This document shows positions 53,723 through 64,000 of a DNA stretch of 64,000 bases, piece after piece (within the stretch, counting starts at the first letter, position 1; every line of letters starts with the position of its first letter). The stretch lies in assembly GCF_036370855.1 (NCBI RefSeq), contig NC_088102.1, forward strand, positions 39,221,835-39,285,834. The letters are read 5' to 3'. The position numbers and the translations under genes were made by a program. Below the pieces are notes generated by a model, which was not told the DNA's origin, did not search any database, and saw only the letters and a list, made by a program, of their open reading frames with translations. The DNA is from Dromaius novaehollandiae. Its lineage: Eukaryota; Chordata; Aves; Casuariiformes; Dromaiidae.

Positions 53723-56700
53723 ATGTGAGCTGAAGTGACAGCTACCATGCATAGAGATATGGAGTGTATCCACAGCAAACCTAAGATCTCGGTGCTCTAG
53801 CTAGCATTGCATAAAGCACTGAAGGTTCTTCCTCTGCCCACCTGCCCAGCGTTTTCTGAAAGCAAACAGGTCAGCACTGATTTTTGTGAAACAATCCTCC
53901 CTGGCTTTACTTCCTCCTGTGCAGCAGAAGGAGTCTGTGCTGAAACACTGCAGTGCACTAGCAGAAAAGGCAATGGCAGAGCTCAGAGCTGTTAAGATAT
54001 GTCTAAAATCCCAATCTGTCATGACAGGTCACGCAGACCTGTATGAGCTAACTATAAACTTACTAGTGGAGCTCAGGATGGGTTGCAAAGCTGTAAGGAG
54101 AAGCTGGTGAATGCTGGTTAAACAGTCCTAGGCTCTGCACTGCTGCCATTAAACTGCTAGTGGTGACTGAGCTACTGTGTTTAAAACTGGGTTGGATTTT
54201 ATCCACCTCTTTCTGACAGTCACTGCAGTGATGACAGGGTGGATGTATATTAGGCAGGACTCCCTCCGCCATAGCACAGGCAGTATTGATGATTGCAAAA
54301 AGGAAACCTTCCCTCTTGTGCAAGAAGGGGCACTACTTCCCATGTCAGGCACTGGTCTAAGCACAGAGGGGAAATATTTAGTAGACTTCATGACCAGAGT
54401 CATTTGCATCCTGCAGGACCTCATCTTTTTATATCATTCCTTCTCCTGCTGTAACGACCTTTCTAAAGGTGCACACAACAAAACAAGGTGCTCTGTCTGC
54501 ACCCTTAATAGTGCCCAGAGAGCAAAGTCCCCCATCCTGCGTCATCTCTGGCTAGTCTAGCGCCAGTGGTTCAGCTACGTTCCCAGTTCCCATGGTCTGA
54601 GGCACAAGGGCTGGGACCCCTTCGCAGCTTCCCAAAAGCATAGAACAAGTGCACATACATATCCCAGCCTTCATGCCCTGAGGGCTATTTCTGAGCTCAC
54701 AGGCTGCCATAAGGGAAAAACTCCTACTGACTTGAACAGGCTTTTCAGTGTCCCCTTCCCCAGACCAGCGTACTCTGAGAGGCTGTTCCACTTGAAAGAC
54801 TTGCCTTCCTACTGGTTTTAGCACCATGGATTCCTGGGTTTGTGTTTTGGGGAATGGTTCCTGGTGCTGCTAGTTTTCTCCCCATTTATGTTAGGCTGTC
54901 TGGGAAAACAGCTGAGGCAGGGGAATAAAATTAGCAACAGTGCTGCTACTTAAAAACTAAACAGTAGCATCACTTTGCTACTCTGCAGCATCCTAATTCT
55001 TTTGTCCTTTCTCACTCTATTTCAGGCAAAGGCCCGAAGCCCTGATTCAGTCGCTTCCTGGAGTTGCTTGTTCATAGGTATGTCTCAGTTTAAGGAAGAG
55101 CAGAGCAAATTGGTTGGCTTGAAGCCCTTGCAGACAAGTGGTTGTCCTGTGTCTGGCTCAGGTGCCCCCCTGAGTACCGAGCTGTGGGGTGAAGATGACG
55201 GGAGGGAGAGCCTTGGGACCGAACTGGCTGGGAAACAAGGGCAGCTTGAATCTGCTGGGAACTGAAAATGGTGCAGAGACTCCTGGACAGCGTCTGGGTG
55301 AGGGCCACGGAAATCTCCTGGTGAGAGCACAGCACCGCTTGTCTGCGGGACTGGCTGGCCCTTGTGGCAGACATGCGGTGAGTTTGCCCAGGATGGCTGT
55401 GGTGGTTTCCCTCTACAGTGAAAATTTTGCCTTTCTGTCCATGGTTCTCATCTTGTGTTTCTTTAGTTTCATTTTTTCCTTGAAGTCTGAGGAGATGGCT
55501 GGTTCTGAGTGGTAAATGTGAAGCATCTCTTATTCAGAATGCACAGGTAGCAAAGCTTGAGAAGAGAGTGGACCTCCCTTCTAGGGTCTAACAAAGTGCA
55601 TGCAACCTGGCACGTAACAAAACTCTCAACTGTTGACATAATGTTCAGGATTTCCTAGCAGATTCCTTTCTGCTTTACCTACACACCTGTGTTTTGAGCT
55701 CGTTTCCTCATTCATTTTTCCACCTCTCACAAATCATTAAATAAAAGTAAAAAATAGCAGAGCTTATTTTGGAGGTGATTAAAAATGAGGAGAAATTATC
55801 CCATCACTTTCTTACAAACCAAAACATATCCTGTAACAGCTGACAGACAGAGCGCCAAATCTCTTATTCCCCACTGTTCAGCTTGCTGTCTGACAAGGTG
55901 CCTTCGTGCCAGCCTCTCTCCCCCTCAGCTGTGCCAAGCTGTTTAGGCAGACACTGTTTGATTTCTGCAAACACCCAGGAACACTGTGTGCAGCACAGGG
56001 TATTCACAAACTCATCACTGTGCCTAAAAATACCAATGGATATGTGACCCTATCACCCCTTTGCCTGTGCACAGCCCAGGCGGGGGAAATTTCCACCAGG
56101 CTCTTGGAAGTATAGCCTGTCCCAAGCTACTGTGATTTACAGCAGTAGTAATAAGGCTAATGTACCTAGGCTGTATTCATTCCTGGAGTAACTCTGCTGC
56201 CTCCAGTGTGGCAACTAAAGGGGTGAACCAAGCACTGTAACTGCTGTGTTGAAAGAAAGAATAGTGTTACCACTTGCTGTCATACATACAGATATAATTG
56301 ATCCTAGCCCACCAGGATGGTATAAGGAGTTTCAGACCTTACCTGCTCTATCCTTTACCATTTCTATCTGCAGCCACTGCCCAGTTCTGCTAACGCACCT
56401 TCCTACTGCACTGTCCTGGCCCTGGACTCCCCATGCAGCCTTAACAGTGGCATCCACCTTTGGGCTCTCTATTTGAAAGCCTAAAAAGAAATTTTAGAGG
56501 TCCTTCAAATGCTTCAAGGTTTGGGGACAATATAGAGGAGGCTGGCAGCTTCATTCTCCAGGAAAAGCCAGCGGGAGAGCAGGAGTCAGAGGAGCTGCCG
56601 CAGCAGGGGTGCAGGGATAGCCTTTCCCTACACTCGGGAGAGATTAATTAGAGCGCTGCTCTGGGAATGGGGAGGATGCGCATGAGCTCCAGCTACACCA

Positions 56701-58499
56701 CTGAGTCTAGCATGGCCCAGGGCAAGTCACATCAGTTCTTTCTGCTTGAGTTTTCTAGTACTGAAGTTAGGGGCAACAACGAGTTTACCTCACAGTCAGG
56801 TCCAGAGTATGTAATGTACATTCTGGATGTAGGGGGCTGCGCAAAGCACAGAAGAACAAAATAGCACTGGCAGTGTGATTTTGTAATGTAGGATATTCCT
56901 TACTGAATGGTAGGGAGCCAGGAGATGAGTGCAAAATTACGGAATGATTTGGGTCCTTTTGGACTAGAGTCTTACAATAACATAGTCAAGTTTCACAGCA
57001 AAGAGCTATGTTCAAAGGAAGGGGCTCAGGAGAAAGAAGTCAGACCTAGAACTGCCTTTTTTATGCCCTAGCCTTAAGAAGCATTTGGGATATGAGGCTT
57101 ATCCCATTACAAAGGCTCCAAACAGGAAGTCCTTTCCCAGAGAGTGCTGGTTGCTGTGCATAAATGCAAAATCCATTTCTAAGCATCTTGTGCAGAAAAG
57201 ATTCACATTTTTTCCTCTTCCCAGTGTGTCTTCCCTTCAGAGCACCATCTAGTAACATTGACCTACCCAAGAGGGGCAGAGCTGCTTCTTGCCTCAATAG
57301 TAGCAGAAGCATTTTGATTTTCTCACCATGCCCCAGCTTTGGCTCTTTACAATGTTTGGTATTTGCTTGCAAAGGGCTTGTGGGGCTGCACTCCCACAAG
57401 GAGTTGTATTAGGGCTCTATCAGCTCACATTAAAACATGCCTGTGCTATGTTACAAACTAAAAGTCATGGGGCTCATTGCCAGAGGGACCGAGATAAGCC
57501 AGTATCTTCCTGTCCTTTGCCTATTACCATCTTCTCTTACAGTACTATAACAGCTAAGTCCATTTCTATACAAACTTAATTCCCTAGGTCCTTGACTCAG
57601 CAAAGCATTAAATGAGCTTAAACTTGTATGCTTTGAAGGGAGCCCGTGTGGTTTGAGAGCAGGCAGGTCCGTCCCAGGACACCTCTGCTCTCCTAGACGT
57701 GGCAGCTGCTGTACTAGAGAACAGCACCAGCCCCAAGACTGCAAAGCAGAACTGTGTGCAAAGAGAGCCGCAGTTGTCAGCCACAGTGTGCTGCATCTGA
57801 TTAGCAAAATGGCTAACAATTCTGTTTTGTCTTAACCAACAGGAGCAAGAACACCCATGGCTAAAAGCAAATCCCTTATTTTGGTGTTACGACTGATGGT
57901 GATGAGAAGAGCCCTCCTCAGGTAGGGATGTGATCAGATCAGATGGCTCTTTCTGAGGTCAGTAGGGGAGGAAAAAATGTCACTTATGTGAAGCAGCCAC
58001 TTGCCTGATGACAGCTAGTGGGGGCATCTCTGGGAACTTTTTCAGAAGAATCTCTGGAAAACTAGTGGCTGACAGACTCTGTATTGCAAATTCTGTATTC
58101 CCCAAGCCTCCCTATCCAGCCTGGACTTAGTAAAGACAGGCACACTGAAAAAGTCTCCTCTTGGTGAGCGAGATTCCCCTGGCATGGGGAGAAATTTTAT
58201 CACAGAATGAGCAGAAAGCTCCACAAACACCATACAAGAACCACTGTAGGCAACCATGGAGAGAAATGTAATCCTTGCATCTCTCTTATCCATGCAGTGC
58301 AAGTGTTTATCATAAACTGGGTTAAAAATACCTTGTAAAATATTAGCTAGTGGTAGTACAGCTGTTCTTCCTAATAGTTTTTGAACACAGCAGCCAAATT
58401 CAGCCTTGTCAGAAAGAGCACTGCTCAGCGATAAAGTCTGTGTGAAGAGGCAGGGTGCAGAAGAGACAAATTGTTGGCACTGTCACTGGTGCTGAAAGG

Positions 58500-59000
58500 C
58501 TCCATCTTGAGCCCAGCCACTCTTAAAAAAACTAGAGAATCCTCATAAACAAGATAATCTATGAATGCCCAAAATGTGCAAAAGCTTCACCCAGAGTTCA
58601 TGCCAAAGAAACTGCCCTTTAGTCAGTGGTTCTCCCTGACATGTGAATTCTCTGATGTCTAATATGAGATGAATTCATCTTGCAGCCTTAGTTTCATTGC
58701 AGTAAGAATCACAGGGTACCAGCCCAAGGAAATCAGTCTGCATAGTTCTGGGGGCTCTGAAAATACTTGGTTTTTTCTGTCATAGCCAATAGTGTGACAG
58801 TTTCTTCTTTCTTGTTGTTATGTGCTTGATCATGTTGTCTCACTATGCAAACCATCAGTCTGTAACGGTTAGAATTTACCTAAATATGAACCTTAGGACT
58901 TGGATCTGTAATTCTTCTCTGAACATCTAAATGTTAATGAAGTCTTTCTCCATAGTGTTTTAATATCTCAGCTTCAGAAACCCTTTAAGCATTCAGAGTG
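58500..59000 (-). pseudogene. Decayed C2H2 zinc-finger array relic
   Basis: On the - strand, 58675-58640 reads NSSHIRHQRIHMSGR, which matches the second half of a Kruppel-type finger plus its linker (S-S-x-L-I-R-H-Q-R-I-H-T-G-E). One frameshift upstream the same strand reads CDSYCNE, matching the Cys-x2-Cys half. About 168 bases (two 84-base finger lengths) further upstream, MIKHITTRKK at 58833-58804 looks like another finger end with its linker. VQRRITD near 58924 looks like a third. A weaker CMN-x-G-x-SF trace lies at about 58605-58580. Frames are broken by stops and indels, so this is a dead copy, possibly an old retrocopy or tandem-array remnant. The parent gene cannot be named. Confidence 0.5.
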
Positions 59001-60717
59001 GTTTCTAGACAGGACAAGGCAGGAGCAGTTCTAGCCAATTGGCAGTAGTAATCAGTAAAGTGCTTTTCAAGTGGGGGTTGGAGGTGTGTCCACATCAGGG
59101 TTTGGCTTTGAATTTGAAAGTTTAGTGTCATTTGGATTGAGATTTTGGGTTGCCCCATTAGAACTACAGATCCAGTGTGAAATCTGGAGCTAGGCTTTCC
59201 AAGTGTTTAGGAAGTAAAAACTGGGACTTTGATTCCAACGTGCAATTGGTCATAGCAGTTTCCTGGTAATTGTCCTTTGGTTGTTGTTGCTTTTAAAACG
59301 AAGTTATTTCAGTTTCAGGTGATCATCCTGCAGCATGAAAGTGGCCTAGAAGCAAAGTCTTTATTATAACCCTAGGATTATAATAGAATAATAGCCTAAA
59401 ATGTGTTTTCTAATCTTCAGAAAGGCCCAACAGAAGTCTGCAGGACCTGACCAAAGTGTCAGCAGCTGTTCCTGTGCTCTACGTGAGATGTGTTCTAGTT
59501 ATCTGTATCTGAGCAGTTAGATAGCATGTTGCTGGTTTTGACTCTTAGCTCTCTCTGTTCTGCACCGTGGTAGCAAAAATACTAAATAAGCCTCATCTAA
59601 AAAGAAAAAACTTTTTACATGTGTCCCATGGTTTAAGTTCTGCTCCCACCAAAATCCAGTAGTAAAACTTCCTCTCAAATAAACAGAAGCATAAGCAAAT
59701 CCAAAAAATATCTCTCATGCTTCTACCCAACGTGCTGACTTGGTTTTCTATGCCACAAGTTTAAACAACTTATAAACTCTATTGACTCTCACAAGCTTTG
59801 GATTGGAACCACTGCAGAATGAAAAAAATATCCATACACAGTTATGCATTTTGAAAAAAAAATATTTTCTTAGATCGCACATTCAAAACTTGAGAGCTGC
59901 ACACCGCACAATATAGGAACAGCACTGAGCCAATCCAATTATCACCACGTAGGTGCCTTTTGATTAGTCTGGCTGTAGTCCCAAGGCATCAGACTCGGTC
60001 AGTGGCAAGAGACAGACTCCAGGTTTAACTAGTCAGTGGCCACGACATTATTCCTGGGCTGTGAAGTGTTCTCAGTCTACACCACAAATGCCCCATGGAG
60101 GGAGGTTTGGATGAAGCCTTCAGGTAGAACTCAGTGGACCTTTAGGGAAGAGCTACTATTTCAGTTGGTGACGGTTGTATGTTCATTTGCCTGTCACATT
60201 TTGCATTCCCTACACTGTTGCCCAGCTCTTTCCATTTGCTCTCTGCTGAATGGATCATGTCATGAACTTCGACCACAATGCGATGGAGCAGGGAGCAAGA
60301 GCTCTCACAAGTGAGCCACTGCTTACCCCCAAATCAATGCTGGCAGGCTTGCTCTGCAGCCTCGAAGGCTACAGGCTGGATGAAATCTTGACTATGCTGA
60401 TGTCAGTGCAAAGTTTACCCCAACACCAGTGTTGCCAGGGAGCGAGGGGAGCTTTGTGCAGGCTGGATTTGGGCCACTGGGCATCTCTTTTCTAGGTCTT
60501 TGCAGCTACAAGGACATACACTTTAGCAAGGACAGCAGGATTGAAACCAACCTTGGTATCACTGCTCAAACTGACTGTTGTTTTGAGCACAAGGGTGAGG
60601 GGACAGACTCCTAGCTGGGAGCAGTAATTCAACTGTCCTTCCCACAGTTAGGAATATTTTTAGATTTTTATGTTAATTAGTGCTTTTCTCCAACAGGTAT
60701 GTTTTACTTTAATAAAC

Positions 60718-60749
60718 ACCCACCCAAATAAATAAACAAACAAACAAAA
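60718..60749 (+). repeat. (AAAT)n/(AAAC)n tract
   Basis: ACCCACCCAAATAAATAAAC is followed by AAACAAACAAAAT. The AATAAA words here are part of the repeat and are not evidence for a + strand gene end. Confidence 0.85.
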
Positions 60750-61789
60750 TAGTACTTTGCACTTTGCTAGCCTCTTTCGTCCAAAGTCTTTGAAGCATTT
60801 TACCAAGTTGGGTGGTGTTATTTCCTGGGAGTCACAGCAACCCCAAGAGCCTGACTCTGCTTCCTTTTTTTATCAATGGGAGCAGGCCCAGCCCTCAAGG
60901 ACTTACCTGGTGACACACAGCGAGCCAATAACTGACAGTGAAAACATAACTCAAGTGCCCTAATTCCTACTTTCTTTCTGGTTGTTCTCAACAGCACCAG
61001 TAGTTCTCTAATTCAAAGGGAGTATGTTCCATCAAAACCAAAGAAAATCCCTATTTCTTCATTTCCAACACTGGTTTTAAAATGTTTTCAGGCTTGCAGG
61101 GTACCAGGGTGTACTTTGGTCTACAATTACCATCACTGTTAATGTAAGAAACCTTCTTTAAAACCTTCTAAGAGGTTTTAAACCTGCTGTCACCTCCTGC
61201 GAAGCTTTGGTAAGCAGTCTACACAGAAAGGCCTGTGTGCCTATGTCCTGTGTCAGTCTTCTGGTTTTCTCTTCCATGTTGTGTGTTAAGAGACATTTGC
61301 AAGAAAACAGGATCTTGGCTGCTGCTTCTCCCCCGTGCGCCAGGTCCGACACCATCACCGCAGCAACCCCACATGGTGTCACGCATGGTCAAACGCACAG
61401 CTGGCACAGCCCCGAGTCAGAAGAAAACAGCAGAAAGTGCCTGCTTTCAGATGTGTGTTCATTACTACAACCCAGAAGACAGCAGATGTGGAAAACGGGA
61501 GCAGAACACTGTCTTATTTAAATGCTTTCCACAGGGCGTAGGCAGGCATTTTCACATTTCCAGTGCATTAACAGCAGAAGGACTCATTTCCCTCTATACA
61601 GTATTGAGTTAGAGTTATAAAAATGCTGTGATCCTCATTAAGAGAATCTACAACATAGCTTATTTTGTGCATCTACTCTTTCTTGTGCCGTAAAGCGAGA
61701 ATACAACTGCTAGCACCAGCGGACAGATAAATGCTGCCCAGCTTAGTAGACAATGATAAGAGCTGGGTGAACTTGTTATTGCAAGCAAT

Positions 61790-61960
61790 TCACAGAATCA
61801 CAGAATAATTTAGGTTGGAAGGGACCTCTGAAGGATATCTAGTCCAATCTTCTGCTCAAAGCAGGATTAGGTTGTTCAGGGCCTTGTCCAGGCAAGTTTT
61901 GAGTATTTCCTAGAGTAGACATGCCACAGCCCCTCTAGGGAGGCAAATACTCGGCAAGTC
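61790..61960 (-). repeat. CR1-type LINE 3' end fragment
   Basis: CACAGAATCACAGAATAATT, GGTTGGAAGGGACCTCTG, ATCTAGTCCAATCTTCTGC, TCAAAGCAGGATTAGG and TTCAGGGCCTTGTCCAGG give a clear reverse-oriented CR1 3' end with moderate divergence. It lies about 0.9 kb downstream of the CCDC177 stop codon. Confidence 0.85.
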
Positions 61961-62869
61961 TGTGACAAGGCCAGCTTCCACAAGTTCATTTTCGTATCTT
62001 ACTGAAAAAATGGGTTGCGTATATGCCTTTCAGTTTGTGGATTGCTTACAAGCTTCTCTTCCGTTTTCCCTTCTCCAAAAGAAAAGAATTCTGCAGGTTT
62101 TCATAATAGAAACTTGAAAAGGAGGAGGAGTGGTGAGGATACCAGGGAGGGGAAACGGCTGCAAATAGCATAAGTGAAGTTGCAGTTTTTGTGAACAGTT
62201 TTAACAGCTTCTGCCCAGCTCTGATCATAACATCTACTTACATGGTGTTATGAAATCTCGCTCTGTGCTTTTCTTCTCCCACATCTGATACCAGCAGTGG
62301 GTAAGGCATACCGAAGGGCCAAGGAATTCCCTAATACAGCCATCCTCATCTTTATCATGGAAGAGACAACAGCTTTGAGAACGCAACCCTACAACTTAAA
62401 CCAAGCTGATTTGCACTCAAACCAGAATGAGCTGAGTTGGTGCTGGTTCTTTTTTAGGCCTGTCATCTCTACTGCCTGCATTGCCACACTAAAGAAGAGC
62501 GTGGCTGCAGTCAGCTTCAGTTCAGGCAAACAACTGGTAAGCCAGAGGTTTCAAGCAAATTTCTTCTGCAGCCCTCTCTGAGAAAACGTGTGTGCTTGTG
62601 GGGTGGAGGACACAAAGGCTCACTTCCCCTCTGTAAAGATGACTGAGGTCAGTCCTTAAAACATGCCCCAAAACAAAAGCGTATTTTAAAAAGTACGTGA
62701 AATAGCTGCCACGGTTTTGTGCGGTACCCTGCTCCCCCTGCCAAAATAATAAATTAGGGTGGTTGTTGTTTGTTGTTGTTTTTAAACGTTCTAAAGTAGA
62801 GGAGCTTTCTGATGCATTATGATGGACAACCTTAGGTGACGTATCCCCACTTATCCATGAAAAGACCTT

Positions 62870-64000
<1,131 letters not shown>

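Larger units (their letters stand above)
35024..62869. other. Gene-poor interval between converging PLEKHD1 and CCDC177
   Basis: About 27.8 kb without a supported intact coding gene. It should include both 3' UTRs. Within it I list the poly(A) candidate, CpG patch, direct-repeat pair, 72-bp repeat, microsatellites, CR1 relics and the zinc-finger relic. The longest open frame (48487-49095, - strand, 202 codons) is rich in Cys, Ser and Trp, overlaps two other open frames on the same strand and resembles no family I know. Other stretches show nothing I can name. Confidence 0.6.

Noticed and set aside
54975..55265. Frame beginning with a signal-peptide-like stretch (LLLCSILILLSFLTLF)
   Set aside because: It begins at TTG, not ATG. 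The hydrophobic start comes from an intergenic T-rich stretch and the rest shows no family features.
58561..58610. CPKCAKA reading on the + strand, similar to a zinc-finger Cys-x2-Cys knuckle
   Set aside because: It lies opposite the - strand finger relic, lacks the following Phe, Leu and His residues and is probably coincidence.

Overview
This is a vertebrate nuclear window, most likely from a bird. The reasons are split genes with GT-AG introns, scattered CR1-type LINE relics (the dominant bird/reptile interspersed repeat), no recognisable mammalian Alu, B1 or L1 sequence, and compact introns. Two genes can be recognised. PLEKHD1 is complete on the + strand, and the C-terminal part of CCDC177 lies on the - strand and runs off the right edge. 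The same convergent pair sits side by side on human 14q24, so I read this as conserved synteny.

Layout. Positions 1-6156 are upstream flank with low-complexity tracts, a striking 14-bp perfect hairpin and no supported gene. PLEKHD1 spans 6313-35023. I placed 13 coding exons, every junction is GT-AG and phase-consistent, and together they give 1,512 nt, or 503 residues. The protein has an N-terminal PH domain (about residues 27-136), a long coiled coil (about 140-400) broken by a proline-rich patch in exon 9, and a conserved C-terminal block. Intron 1 is about 10 kb and the other introns are 0.5-3.5 kb.

Positions 35024-62869 form a gene-poor interval of about 28 kb between the two converging genes. 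It holds a candidate PLEKHD1 poly(A) signal cluster, an isolated CpG-rich patch, a dispersed 50-bp direct repeat, a decayed tandem repeat with a period near 72 bp, microsatellites, CR1 relics and a frame-broken C2H2 zinc-finger relic on the - strand. CCDC177 (62870-64000) is read without interruption for 376 residues and is almost entirely charged alpha-helical coiled coil.

Neither gene has an established biochemical role that I can state from the sequence. Both encode coiled-coil proteins and sit tail to tail, which does not by itself imply joint function. I saw no convincing new gene system. The best leads are the zinc-finger relic, the 72-bp repeat, the 14-bp hairpin, the (TG)n tract beside the exon 6 acceptor and the orphan CpG patch.
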